Assembly: GCA_964521305.1 (NCBI GenBank)
Contig: CAZFQZ010000006.1
Coordinates: 1-39,069 of the forward strand
Length of the DNA: 39,069 bases
Source of the DNA: CAZBEJ01 sp964521305
GTDB lineage: Bacteria > Patescibacteriota > Microgenomatia > UBA1406 > GWC2-37-13
Direction of reading: 5' to 3'
The position numbers and the translations under genes were made by a program. Under the pieces are notes generated by a model. That model worked only from the letters and a program-made list of their open reading frames with translations. It searched no databases and had not been told where the DNA came from. This document shows, piece after piece, positions 16,085 through 24,451 of the stretch (position 1 is the first letter of the stretch; each line of letters starts with the position of its first letter).

Positions 16085-16537
16085 TTACAGGTTTCTCAGA
16101 AGTTCTTTTACGGATTTTTTCAAGACCGGGTGAATCATCTCTCCATCAAGATCAGCCAAGGGCCTCAATACAAAATCCCGCTCGTGCATGGCCGGATGCG
16201 GAATTTCAAGCTCCGTATCCTTATATATCGCGTTTCCGTAGAAAATGATGTCTATGTCGATTTCCCGCGGACCCCATCTAAACCGGTAGACCCTGCCGAT
16301 TTGTTTTTCTATATCTTTGACGAACCGCAACAATTCTTTCGGTTTCAATTCTGTTTCGCCGGAAACAGCGGTATTGATGAAGTCATCCTGATCGGTATAC
16401 CCGACTGCGTTGGAAACATAGAGATGGGCTCTTTTCATGTAGATTACTTTTTCGGAAAGGAACCGTATTGCTTTTCCAATATTGGCTTTTTTATCCCCGA
16501 CATTTGCACCTAATGCAAGATACACCTTTGTTTTCAT
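16085..16537 (-). CDS. folK: Hydroxymethyl-dihydropterin pyrophosphokinase
   Basis: 150 residues; pyrophosphorylates 6-hydroxymethyl-dihydropterin with ATP, feeding FolP. Seen: LGANVGDKKANIGKAI at the N-terminus, the HPPK signature RWGPREIDIDIIFYG, and IPHPAMHERDFVLRPLADL. Normal length (about 160). Overlaps folP by 4 bp (start within its stop region), so translation is coupled. Confidence 0.96.
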   Translation of the reverse strand: MKTKVYLALGANVGDKKANIGKAIRFLSEKVIYMKRAHLYVSNAVGYTDQDDFINTAVSGETELKPKELLRFVKDIEKQIGRVYRFRWGPREIDIDIIFYGNAIYKDTELEIPHPAMHERDFVLRPLADLDGEMIHPVLKKSVKELLRNL

Positions 16538-17400
16538 AGATTTTTAATGGTATCAATGACCACCAGAAATTTTTTCGTTTCAAGAACGTCGTGGGCCCTT
16601 ATTATACGCGCTCCATGTAAGACCGCTACAGCTGTTTCTGCCAAAGACGCTTCCAAACGCTCGGTTGGTCCGGGAATTTCGGTTACATTAAGTTTCTCTT
16701 TCAGCAGCAGCCCCAGATGGCTTTTTCTCGACACGCCGATCAAAATAGGAAGACCAAGTTCCCTGAATTCTTTCAACCGCTTGATTATCTCCAGGTTTTG
16801 CCCGATTGTTTTTCCGAATCCGATGCCCGGATCTATGATAAATCGCTCTCTTTTTATTCCCTTCTTCATGCCGAGTGCTATCTGTTCCTTAAAAAAATCC
16901 TCAATATCGCCAATCACATCATTATACACTGTTTCCCCTTTCTGCATGGTCCGCGGGATGCCTTTGATGTGGTATATGACAACCGGGCAACCGTATGCCG
17001 CAACCACATCGGCCAGATGTTCGTCAAACCTGAACCCGCCGACGCTGTTAACCATATTTGCGCCTTTTTCCAATGCTGTTTTTGCCACTTCCGATTTATA
17101 CGTGTCAATGGAAATTGGAAAATCATATCCTATTTTTTTTCGGGCGGATTCGATTACCGGGATGATGCGCTGTATTTCTTCTCGTTCCGACACCTCCCGG
17201 GCACCGGGCCTGGTCGATTCCCCGCCGATATCAATGATATCCGCACCTTGTTCAAACATATGCCGGATACGTTCAACCGCCCTCTTCGTATTCCCATAAT
17301 AGGTTCCTCCGTCGTAAAAGGAATCCGGAGTCACATTCAAAATGCCCATGATAAGTGTTTTAGGCGACTGTAAAAGTTTTCTCAGTTTTGGCTCATTCAT
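16534..17400 (-). CDS. folP: Dihydropteroate synthase
   Basis: 288 residues; joins p-aminobenzoate to the pterin pyrophosphate. TIM-barrel motifs are intact: GILNVTPDSFYDGG, DIIDIGGESTRPGA, SIDTYKSEVAKTAL, MVNSVGG, and FIIDPGIGFGKT; the C-terminal ETAVAVLHGARIIRAHDV is also standard. Normal length. Overlaps folC by 8 bp and folK by 4 bp. Confidence 0.97.
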   Translation of the reverse strand: MNEPKLRKLLQSPKTLIMGILNVTPDSFYDGGTYYGNTKRAVERIRHMFEQGADIIDIGGESTRPGAREVSEREEIQRIIPVIESARKKIGYDFPISIDTYKSEVAKTALEKGANMVNSVGGFRFDEHLADVVAAYGCPVVIYHIKGIPRTMQKGETVYNDVIGDIEDFFKEQIALGMKKGIKRERFIIDPGIGFGKTIGQNLEIIKRLKEFRELGLPILIGVSRKSHLGLLLKEKLNVTEIPGPTERLEASLAETAVAVLHGARIIRAHDVLETKKFLVVIDTIKNL

Positions 17401-18868
17401 ATTTTTTTATTGCATTCATTAAATCCTTATAAATTGCCGCAATCAGATAGAGAGAGCCGGTAATAACCAACGGTCTTGTTTTATCTTTGAGAATTGTATC
17501 AAAATATGCCGTATTAACTCCGACAGAATCGGGGGAAACGTGCCGGATTTGATATTTTACGAAATGCAATGTATTAAGAATGTTCGCAATTCTGCTCAAA
17601 GGAACAGACCGGTGATTCACATCTCCACCCTGCAGCTCAAAGTCCGTGATTGTTATTGAATGGGCTATCGGAACAATATATCTAAGCATTTTTCCCATGG
17701 TAATTGCCTGATTTTTCCCTTCGGAGAAAGAGATAAGGAAATCAAAAACAGTATGCGGATAAACCTGCATAAGCGAAGAAATAAACGCCTTCATTTTTTG
17801 AGGGTTATGTGCACCGTCAAAAATCACATCCCCGTTTTTTGTTTTCAGTATCTGGAACCGTGCATTAAATAAGGCTCTGGAAAATGCCGATCTTATTAGA
17901 CTTTCATTTATTCCAAATCCATATTGCTTACCGGTTTCACATAATCCTGCCAGCGCCAACGCTGCATTTTCTGCCTGGTGTTCGCCAATCAAGCCCAGTT
18001 TAAGATTTGATATTGCTAATTTTTTGTACCTGAAATCAAATATTGTGCCGGATTTCGAAACCGCTATCGTGTCGTAGTTCTCTTTTTTTTTGATGCTCTT
18101 CAGGGAAGTTCTTCTTTCGGTACATGACCTATAGAATGTATTTAAAACCGTTGGCTTTTGTTGAACGGTTATAACGGTATTTCCCTTCTTGACAATCCCT
18201 GATTTTTGGTATGCAATAGCCGATAACGTACTGCCCAATACCTTTTGGTGATCAAATCCTATTTTCGTCAGCAACACCAATTTTTCGGGGTTTTCAACAA
18301 CATTCGTGCCGTCATACAACCCGCCTAATCCTGTTTCGATCACCGTAAAATCAACGCGTTCTTTATAAAAGATGTGCAATGCCAGAGCTACAGTCAGTTC
18401 AAAAAACGTAAGATTTCCCCACTTCGTATTTCTGGCTTTTTCGATTGATGGAATGATCTCATTGAGTCTTTTGGCAAAAAGATTACGGGGCAAAAGCGTT
18501 TTTTTCACTTCGGGAATCCCGTTTCTGCGGGAGAGAGGCTCTCTGTGAAAAAAATGCGTTGCCGAGTAATTATTTTGGAGAGAATAAATCTGGAACCGTT
18601 CCCGTATGTCAAACAGGTGGGGCGAAACATGGAGGCCTACCTTAAATCCATGGTATTGCAGCAATAAACCGGTTAAATACGCGGTCGATCCTTTGCCCGA
18701 CGTTCCCGCGATATGGATAACGCGAAGTTTTTCCTGCGGATTATCAAGCAGGTTAAGAAGATACTTCATGCGCAGTATTCCTTTTTCACCGGTAAAATAC
18801 CCTTTTTTCTGGGGAATAAAAGAATAGAGATACGAAAGGCAGGTGTTAAAATTGTTAAATTGTTTCAT
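17393..18868 (-). CDS. folC: Folylpolyglutamate/dihydrofolate synthase
   Basis: 491 residues; ATP-dependent addition of glutamate to folates (and possibly to dihydropteroate). Seen: P-loop GTSGKGSTAYLTG, FFELTVALALHIF, ETGLGGLYDGTNVV, TKIGFDHQKVLG with QKSGIVKKG, and the C-terminal-domain VIFDGAHNPQKM. It is about 60 residues longer than E. coli FolC. A large part of the excess is an insert after VSPHLFDIRERFQIY, where a palindromic DNA element (18486-18558) is translated in frame as THFFHREPLSRRNGIPEV and following residues. It starts 2 bp after the CxDxR protein gene, so both share a transcript. Confidence 0.95.
   Translation of the reverse strand: MKQFNNFNTCLSYLYSFIPQKKGYFTGEKGILRMKYLLNLLDNPQEKLRVIHIAGTSGKGSTAYLTGLLLQYHGFKVGLHVSPHLFDIRERFQIYSLQNNYSATHFFHREPLSRRNGIPEVKKTLLPRNLFAKRLNEIIPSIEKARNTKWGNLTFFELTVALALHIFYKERVDFTVIETGLGGLYDGTNVVENPEKLVLLTKIGFDHQKVLGSTLSAIAYQKSGIVKKGNTVITVQQKPTVLNTFYRSCTERRTSLKSIKKKENYDTIAVSKSGTIFDFRYKKLAISNLKLGLIGEHQAENAALALAGLCETGKQYGFGINESLIRSAFSRALFNARFQILKTKNGDVIFDGAHNPQKMKAFISSLMQVYPHTVFDFLISFSEGKNQAITMGKMLRYIVPIAHSITITDFELQGGDVNHRSVPLSRIANILNTLHFVKYQIRHVSPDSVGVNTAYFDTILKDKTRPLVITGSLYLIAAIYKDLMNAIKKYE
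18486..18558 (-). repeat. In-frame palindromic element in folC
   Basis: 73 bp of hairpin-forming DNA (CGGGAATCCCG; CCCG...CGGG; AGAGAGGCTCTCT) inside folC. It aligns along its whole length with 28504-28579 in dprA: shared words include CGGGG, TTTTTCACTT, GAGAG and TGYG at the right end. Both are read in the same frame (HF-x-x-RE-x-P ... VK). The two copies differ by 3 bp in length, keeping both genes open. It behaves like the palindromic elements that insert into Rickettsia genes. Confidence 0.75.
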
Positions 18869-18870
18869 TA

Positions 18871-19653
18871 TTAAATTCTCCCCATTTCCTCCACATTAAA
18901 TGTCCCGTCGTCCCTGAATGTTACCTGATACAGCGGAAGATCGTTCCCCGCGCGCTTGACTGTTTCGAAAAAATGCCGGTCGGTTATGTCGGACAGGACT
19001 TCATACAGATATTCATCGTCGCACCCTTCATATAGCTTCACTCCCTGCTGTTTGACCAGTTCTCTAGCCAGAATGCGGTGGCGCTCCTTGACTAATGTTT
19101 CATGGAACATAAAAAACTCTACCCGCTCGTTTCCTTCGAAGCTTTCCAGCTGGAACGTCGGATATATGCCGTATTGCCCTTTTATCTGAATGATTGCGCC
19201 GCGTAAATGTTCACCTGTCAGAACCGTTTCCTTCGCGCCGAGCATGATGGAGTTTTTGACCTTGGCGCGAATAAAATCCACATCTGTCTGTTTGATGTTG
19301 AAAACAGTCGGTTCCTTCGCCAATTCTTTGAAATAGGTGCATCCGGCTATCGGATCCTCCTGATTTTTCGTGTCTGTATGAAAATGAAGATTGGCTACGC
19401 CACCTACGATATCTGTCAGAACCTGATAAGCTTTTTCACCACGGATCTCAAACCCATACGCATGAGCCGTAGCGAAAAGAAGAGCCAACTCTCCGGCATC
19501 CGCACCGGGAATTGCCAGTGAGGGAAGTGAAATATCCTCCTGATACCGTTCATCTATGCACCGGCTCAGGAATTTCGTTTCCGGATCGATTTTATATGCA
19601 TTCTCGGAAACAAGTTTTTGGATTTGTTCCTTGGATAAATGTATAATCCGCAC
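18871..19653 (-). CDS. Unknown CxDxR protein A (beta-carbonic-anhydrase-like motifs)
   Basis: 260 residues, soluble, family not recognised. Seen: CIDER at 32-36 (CxDxR), IPGADAGEL at 48-56, HTD at 92-94 and GC at 104-105. In beta-carbonic anhydrases the order is CxDxR, then RNAGN about 15-20 residues later, then HxxCG. The order and spacing here are similar, but with an insert between His and Cys. A zinc-binding fold of that kind is therefore a hypothesis, not a call. The neighbouring divergent gene is a full-length paralog. Start is GTG 19653, with TATAAT (19661-19666) 7 nt upstream. It is the first gene of the operon that continues into folC, 2 bp away. Confidence 0.85.
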   Translation of the reverse strand: MRIIHLSKEQIQKLVSENAYKIDPETKFLSRCIDERYQEDISLPSLAIPGADAGELALLFATAHAYGFEIRGEKAYQVLTDIVGGVANLHFHTDTKNQEDPIAGCTYFKELAKEPTVFNIKQTDVDFIRAKVKNSIMLGAKETVLTGEHLRGAIIQIKGQYGIYPTFQLESFEGNERVEFFMFHETLVKERHRILARELVKQQGVKLYEGCDDEYLYEVLSDITDRHFFETVKRAGNDLPLYQVTFRDDGTFNVEEMGRI

Positions 19654-19660
19654 AAGAAAT

Positions 19661-19721
19661 ATTATACAGCATGAGAATTAACCCATTTAATGTTGAGGAA
19701 ACAACATATTCATGCTATAAT
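19661..19721. promoter_or_regulatory. Divergent promoters of the CxDxR paralogs
   Basis: Minus strand: extended -10 TGCTGTATAAT region with TATAAT at 19666-19661, 7 nt before the GTG of protein A. Plus strand: TTGAGG (19693-19698), 17 nt, and extended -10 TGCTATAAT (hexamer 19716-19721), 12 nt before the ATG of protein B. The two promoters occupy an 80-bp gap. Confidence 0.75.
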
Positions 19722-19733
19722 TTTTGCTTAATT

Positions 19734-20468
19734 ATGAAACCTACAGAAACACAAATAAGTCCTTTTACTGAAAACGACTTTCGTACATTTGAAAGCCAAC
19801 AACGAGTAAGAATTGGCTGGAGAACAAATAGAAGAAAAGGAAGATGTGTAGACGGAAGATATAAAGAAAATCAGATGAAAGATGCACCTTTGGCAACTGC
19901 AGGAGGCAATGCGGGTAATCTGGCGAGTGCACTAGCTGCACGGAATGCACTGGATATAAGATCTGATCGCACACTGTTTGTTCAAGCGCTCATTATAACT
20001 CTAGGCGGTAAAATTTCTTCATTTGGTATGCACGACCTCGCAGAAGCATTGATTGAAGAAAAACCTATCCATTGTGGCCATTTTGCTAATATTTTCGCGG
20101 ATCCTGAAGCGTACGGATTAACAGGACAAGATATGGATTTTTTGAAGCGCACATTGACTGAGTTAAAACATAAAGGAGCGACAGAAGAGATATTAGATGG
20201 ACCTCATGCGGAACGAGCCATTGCGGATATCATACGTACCGACATTGATTTGAAACCGCGATCAAATGATGCGCAAGTTTTTGTCCATCACTCTGCACTT
20301 GAACGAGAATTTCTTGATCATTATGCTCATCATTTAGCACAAATTGGTGCCGTTTCAGATGAAAGTGCTTTTTTTCAAGCTATGAGCCAGCAATCAGCAA
20401 ATCATTTAGAAACCACTGTAACGCGGCTTCCATCCGCAAGAGGAATCTCAACATTTCAAGTAAGATAA
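19734..20468 (+). CDS. Unknown CxDxR protein B, paralog of A
   Basis: 244 residues, soluble. Full-length similarity to protein A is visible by eye: RCVDGRYKEN against RCIDERYQED; GGNAGNLASALAARNA against GADAGELALLFATAHA; EEILDGPHAERAI against ETVLTGEHLRGAI; and ANHLETTVTRL against DRHFFETVKRA. CxDxR is at 38-42, GGNAGN at 57-62, H100, and HCGH at 113-116. The latter looks even closer to the beta-carbonic anhydrase NAGN and CG motifs than in A. Start ATG 19734 is set by the promoter. Transcribed alone, head to head with A. Function unknown. Confidence 0.85.
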   Translation: MKPTETQISPFTENDFRTFESQQRVRIGWRTNRRKGRCVDGRYKENQMKDAPLATAGGNAGNLASALAARNALDIRSDRTLFVQALIITLGGKISSFGMHDLAEALIEEKPIHCGHFANIFADPEAYGLTGQDMDFLKRTLTELKHKGATEEILDGPHAERAIADIIRTDIDLKPRSNDAQVFVHHSALEREFLDHYAHHLAQIGAVSDESAFFQAMSQQSANHLETTVTRLPSARGISTFQVR

Positions 20469-20513
20469 TCTACCTCCTTTTACCATATGGATTCTTCTTG
20501 ATACAATTAACCT

Positions 20514-21539
20514 ATGGCTGTACACATTTTTGTTTTTGACCCAACCAGATTGGATTCTTTGAGTAAAGCCCGTGGAATTGGCCGCTATCTCCAAATTCTT
20601 AAGGAAAATTTTCCCAATTGGACTTATTCCAACAAACTACCCCCTATTCCCTACACCCTATACCCTGTTTTTCTCAATCCCTTTTTCAACTTTTTTCATT
20701 CACCTGTAAGCATGAATCGGATTGCACAAAAACAAATAGCAATTATCCACGATTTGATTCCCCTAAAATATCCTTCTCACTTTCCAGTCGGCATCAAAGG
20801 AAAATTAAATGTCTTCCTGAATCAACTTGCGCTTCGTAATTATGACGTAATCATTACCGATTCCGAAGCAAGCAAAAAAGACATAATAAAAATTTTAGGA
20901 ATCGATGAGATTAAAATAAAAGTGATTTATCCATGTTTACCCAAAATTTTCACCAGAAAAACTACTCCCTACTCCCTACTCCCTACTCCCTATTGCCTGT
21001 ATGTTGGCGACGCAACATGGAACAAAAATCTCGTGAACCTGGCCAAAGCAATCAAAATCCTAAACGTTACCTGCATATTCGTCGGTAAAATATTCTCTCC
21101 AACCAGTCACCGATCACCAACCGCTAACCATTACTCTCATCCCTGGCAACTCGAGCTTAAAAGATTTTTTGAGGAAATAAGGGGCGACAAACGGTTTATC
21201 CTCAAGGGTTTTGTCCCAGATGAAAAACTTATTCAACTATACCGACAGGCACGTGTCAATATTCTTCCTTCGCACGATGAAGGATTCGGCTTTTCATACC
21301 TTGAAGCTGCATCGCAAAAATGTCCATCAGTCCTTGCCGGTATCGATGTTTTGCATGAAATCTCCGGCGGTAATGCCATGTTTGCCGATCCTCACGATCC
21401 CCACTCCCTGGCAGATGCGATCGGTGAACTCTATTTTCATCAGGATGTCCGTAATACTCTTGGTGCAAAATCATATGAACGCTCAAAGCAATTTTCTTCC
21501 TTGGAGTTTAAAAAAAAGTTTCTCCATGCAATACAATGA
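20514..21539 (+). CDS. Glycosyltransferase, GT4-like
   Basis: 341 residues with GT-B architecture, probably transferring a sugar from an activated donor to a surface glycan. Seen: IIHDLIPLKYPSHFP and IITDSEASKKDI (N-terminal domain), YVGDATWNKNL (start of the C-terminal domain), GFVPDEKLIQLYRQARVNILPS and the donor-site EGFGFSYLEAASQKCPSVLA (E-x7-E region). Three 7-nt-periodic inserts interrupt it (20642-20666, 20964-20991, 21099-21133), adding Pro/Thr/Tyr/Ser-rich loops. -10 TACAAT (20502-20507) is 6 nt before the ATG. Its stop overlaps the next start by 4 bp. Confidence 0.92.
   Translation: MAVHIFVFDPTRLDSLSKARGIGRYLQILKENFPNWTYSNKLPPIPYTLYPVFLNPFFNFFHSPVSMNRIAQKQIAIIHDLIPLKYPSHFPVGIKGKLNVFLNQLALRNYDVIITDSEASKKDIIKILGIDEIKIKVIYPCLPKIFTRKTTPYSLLPTPYCLYVGDATWNKNLVNLAKAIKILNVTCIFVGKIFSPTSHRSPTANHYSHPWQLELKRFFEEIRGDKRFILKGFVPDEKLIQLYRQARVNILPSHDEGFGFSYLEAASQKCPSVLAGIDVLHEISGGNAMFADPHDPHSLADAIGELYFHQDVRNTLGAKSYERSKQFSSLEFKKKFLHAIQ
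20642..20666 (+). repeat. Heptad repeat 1 in the glycosyltransferase
   Basis: CCCTATT, CCCTACA, CCCTATA, CCCTG: period 7, imperfect, read in frame as a Pro/Tyr/Thr-rich loop. Confidence 0.8.
20964..20991 (+). repeat. Heptad repeat 2 in the glycosyltransferase
   Basis: Four perfect ACTCCCT units, encoding TTPYSLLPTPYC with flanks. The same unit occurs in rpe at 32984-33011 and gives a near-identical peptide there (YSLLPT). Confidence 0.9.
21099..21133 (+). repeat. Heptad repeat 3 in the glycosyltransferase
   Basis: CCAACCA, GTCACCG, ATCACCA, ACCGCTA, ACCATTA: a diverged 7-nt-periodic tract encoding part of SPTSHRSPTANHYSHP. Confidence 0.7.
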
Positions 21540-22960
21540 AAAAAATCGCACTGAGTATCTTGACCCTTTCCATTATGTTCTCTTCTTTTTCCCATGTGAA
21601 ACAGGCGGATGCCGCAACGATCAACGCCTGTCCGAACGGCAACGTACCCAATTGCCTGCAGGAAGCCGTGAATTCCAGCCATGACGGAGACACCATTGTG
21701 ATCAATGCCGGCACTTATTCGGGACCGGAATCAACTCCCTTCAGCGACACGAACACCAAGGTCACCTGTTTCCTGAATCTTGGATCGCGGAAACTCACCC
21801 TAATAGGCAACGGCCAGACGGTCTTATTCGGCGAAGGCCATGACAAACCCGACGTCTATGCGAACCGCGCCGGCATCTGCAGCAATGGCGGCGACGTTAC
21901 CATAGATAATATCCACATCAAGGAATTCCAGGGAGGAGGCTTGTATTTTATGGACAGCAGGTTGATTGTGAAAAACAGCATTCTCGACGGTAACGACAGC
22001 GGCTCGACCCATCTGTTTAACACTTCCGTATTGGCGGCCAACAATTTTTTCGTATCAAACATCGGATTGGAAATTAACGGCTCAGCACCGATAAAAGCAT
22101 ACAATAACACGTTTGACGGAAAAGGCTTGGATGCACAGTGCAACCAGGATCTGCCGCCGATTGATTTCATAAACAACATTGTCGTAGATGACGAGGAAAC
22201 CATCGGAGCGGGTTGGATATACGGAAACTGCCCGGACACGATAGCTCAATTCAAAGATAAAAACATCAAGTATGATTTGATTTGGAAAAACAATCATGAA
22301 TGTTATGCCAATCGTGAATATTGCGATAATTTTACCGGCAAAATCAACGCGGATCCGCAGTTTATCGCACCTGTGGCAGACCAGAGAGGAATTGCCGCAT
22401 GGGCAAATTTCGGATTGAAACCGACCTCACCAGCACTCGGTGCAGGCGATCCCGGCATACCGGGAACGCATGATATCGGCGCAGGTGGCGGCCCGTGCGC
22501 AACTGCGACATCCGCGACGTGTGACCAGTTCATTACCGCTCATACTCCTACTGTTCCTGAACCGCTGCAACCGCCTCCGGTACAGAATAATAACCAAAAC
22601 AACGTGAATACCAATGCTTCAAGCAACGATATACTCGGCATTCCCCTGCCGACGTTGGATCTTGGTAACATCATCACCTTCCCAGGCAATAATACCATCC
22701 CGAATAATTTTGCCATAAACACCAAGCAAACCAATGACGGCGTCATGAATTTGATGACCTATGCGTTAATCGCGATCGCCTACATCATGGTCATGCATCT
22801 TGCCATCAACATGGGAAGCGAATTCAGTTTGGGGCTCATGATCCTGTTTTTTATCTTGGGAGCCGCGATCGGCGGCTGGTTGCACAGTTATGAATCCGGA
22901 TTTGTCGGTGCGGCCATCCTTTCTCTCATGTTCATTGGCGGCCCGAAAAAGGAGATGTAG
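21536..22960 (+). CDS. Secreted right-handed beta-helix protein with C-terminal membrane segments
   Basis: 474 residues. Signal peptide (about 1-26, LSILTLSIMFSSFS ... ADA), then a parallel beta-helix region of the pectate-lyase/NosD type (about 30-310): CLQEAVNSSHDGDTIVINAGTYSG is the typical opening, followed by repeated turns such as VTIDNIHIKEF and LIVKNSILDGN. A Pro/Asn/Gln-rich linker (about 335-365) leads to three hydrophobic segments (from about 400) ending in GGPKKEM. The carbohydrate-facing helix would be outside, tethered by the C-terminus. Overlaps the glycosyltransferase by 4 bp (ATGA), so the two are coupled. Enzymatic activity cannot be assigned. Confidence 0.85.
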   Translation: MKKIALSILTLSIMFSSFSHVKQADAATINACPNGNVPNCLQEAVNSSHDGDTIVINAGTYSGPESTPFSDTNTKVTCFLNLGSRKLTLIGNGQTVLFGEGHDKPDVYANRAGICSNGGDVTIDNIHIKEFQGGGLYFMDSRLIVKNSILDGNDSGSTHLFNTSVLAANNFFVSNIGLEINGSAPIKAYNNTFDGKGLDAQCNQDLPPIDFINNIVVDDEETIGAGWIYGNCPDTIAQFKDKNIKYDLIWKNNHECYANREYCDNFTGKINADPQFIAPVADQRGIAAWANFGLKPTSPALGAGDPGIPGTHDIGAGGGPCATATSATCDQFITAHTPTVPEPLQPPPVQNNNQNNVNTNASSNDILGIPLPTLDLGNIITFPGNNTIPNNFAINTKQTNDGVMNLMTYALIAIAYIMVMHLAINMGSEFSLGLMILFFILGAAIGGWLHSYESGFVGAAILSLMFIGGPKKEM

Positions 22961-22980
22961 AAAAACAAATTGTTCAATTG

Positions 22981-23811
22981 TTATATTGTTGAAAACAATT
23001 TCTCCGCGTTTTCCGTAGTTGCTCCAGTTAACTGGTTAACTGGAATTCTTTTTATCTGAGCAATTTTATTTGCAATTAATGATACGTTCCTTGGCTCATT
23101 GGGATATAATCTCCGAGATCGCAAAGGTTCGGGTAACAAATAAGGAGAATCCGTTTCCAAAACCAGCATTTCCAAAGGGATTTTTTTTACAAACTCCTGT
23201 TTTTCCTTGCAATATGTTACGTCTCCGTCAACGCCGATAAAAATCTTGTGCTCGACTGCAAAGTCGAGCAACTCTTGATCCGGCTCACAGCAATGGAAAA
23301 CAACGGGAATGGCATCGAAGATCGAGAGTTGAGAGGAGAGAATGGATAACAAGTCTTCTTTTGCTTCACGGTTGTGAAGAATCAAGGTTTTCCTGTAATG
23401 AACGGCAAGCTCTATTTGCCGCAGCAATATTTCTTTTTGCAATTGAATAAACGACTCATCAATCCGATAACCGGGATATTTGGTTTTTTGATAATAATGT
23501 CTGTCTATTCCTATCTCTCCCACCGCGACGACTTTCCGATGCCGCACAAGTTCTTCAATTTTTTTTATTTCTTCTTGTACGTTATACGCTTCACGTTGCA
23601 CGGCATATTCATACACGTGGTGCGGATGAATTCCAATAGCCGCATATATATCTTCATTCTTTTCAGCTATTTCCCGTGCTTTTTTCGACGTTTCAATATC
23701 GGTTCCGGGAACAACAAACGACTGCACGCCCGCTTGCCTGGCGTTGCGAATAACCAAATCTAACGTTTTTGAGAATGCGGAAAAGTTCAGATGGCAATGC
23801 GTATCAAACAT
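22981..23811 (-). CDS. tatD: TatD-family metal-dependent hydrolase (DNase)
   Basis: 276 residues, TIM-barrel amidohydrolase-type fold, probable 3'-5' DNase. Metal-site motifs: FDTHCHLNF (HxH at residues about 4-6), VAVGEIGIDRHY, LILHNREAKEDLL, VVFHCCE and LETDSPYLLPEP. Normal length. A stretch with LLSILSSQLSIFDA corresponds to a purine-rich low-complexity tract near 23320-23350. TATAAT (23824-23819) is 7 nt before the ATG. Divergent from the CDP-alcohol transferase-like gene. Confidence 0.94.
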   Translation of the reverse strand: MFDTHCHLNFSAFSKTLDLVIRNARQAGVQSFVVPGTDIETSKKAREIAEKNEDIYAAIGIHPHHVYEYAVQREAYNVQEEIKKIEELVRHRKVVAVGEIGIDRHYYQKTKYPGYRIDESFIQLQKEILLRQIELAVHYRKTLILHNREAKEDLLSILSSQLSIFDAIPVVFHCCEPDQELLDFAVEHKIFIGVDGDVTYCKEKQEFVKKIPLEMLVLETDSPYLLPEPLRSRRLYPNEPRNVSLIANKIAQIKRIPVNQLTGATTENAEKLFSTI

Positions 23812-23841
23812 AGGTCATATTATACCCGGATTATTTATGTT

Positions 23842-24420
23842 ATGATGGATTGCATGGGTGAAAACGCAAAGAAAGTCCAACCGTATCTTTCTTTTGTGTA
23901 TCTGCTCGTTTTCCTGCGTGTCGTTTCCGCTTTTTTGATTTTTTTTGCAGTCGTTCCCGTCAGCATCTTCCAGTTCATTCTCGACTGGATAGACGGCGAG
24001 TTCTACAAGCGAGCCCGCTTCCGCAAACATACATATCAGATGTGGGACAAAATCCTGGACTATTACTGGTACGTTTTCATCATGCTTTTTCTCCTGGCGG
24101 ACAAACCGCCGCACGCCATGGTATTCATATTCCTTTTTGTATTCAGGACCATTGGTCAGGCGTTGTTTTTCATAACCCGAAAGCAGATATATTTCTTCCT
24201 GTTTCCCAACATATTCGAGATCTTATTCTTTGTGTTCGTAGCGACCTTGGCAATCCCTTCTCTTGGTCCGCTTCTGGATGTTCCCTATATATATCCCATA
24301 TTCGCAGTAGTAACCGTCATCGTATTCATCAGAGAATATGTCCTTCATATCAAGCAGATGAATCTGAGTTGGATATTCATGGGTAAGCCGACCTATTGGA
24401 TTGACGAGCAATCCCATTGA
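23842..24420 (+). CDS. CDP-alcohol phosphatidyltransferase-like membrane protein
   Basis: About 192 residues with five or six hydrophobic segments. A cytosolic-side motif DWIDGEFYKRARF...MWDKILD resembles the CDP-alcohol phosphotransferase signature DxxDGxxAR(x8)GxxxDxxxD. It has an extra three residues before AR, and the conserved Gly is not visible. All four Asp positions appear present. It may make a phospholipid headgroup or a phospho-polyol, or be a degenerate member. Start uncertain: ATG 23842 is used, while 23854 is equally good, with a TATGTT 12 nt before it. It is divergent from tatD. Confidence 0.7.
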   Translation: MMDCMGENAKKVQPYLSFVYLLVFLRVVSAFLIFFAVVPVSIFQFILDWIDGEFYKRARFRKHTYQMWDKILDYYWYVFIMLFLLADKPPHAMVFIFLFVFRTIGQALFFITRKQIYFFLFPNIFEILFFVFVATLAIPSLGPLLDVPYIYPIFAVVTVIVFIREYVLHIKQMNLSWIFMGKPTYWIDEQSH

Positions 24421-24451
24421 CATCAATCTATAGATCTATTATTGTATTTAT

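Noticed and set aside
22961..22990. Inverted repeat AAATTGTT/AACAATTT as a terminator between the beta-helix gene and tatD
   Set aside because: The stem is weak and all A/T, without a clear T-tract, and it overlaps the tatD stop codon.
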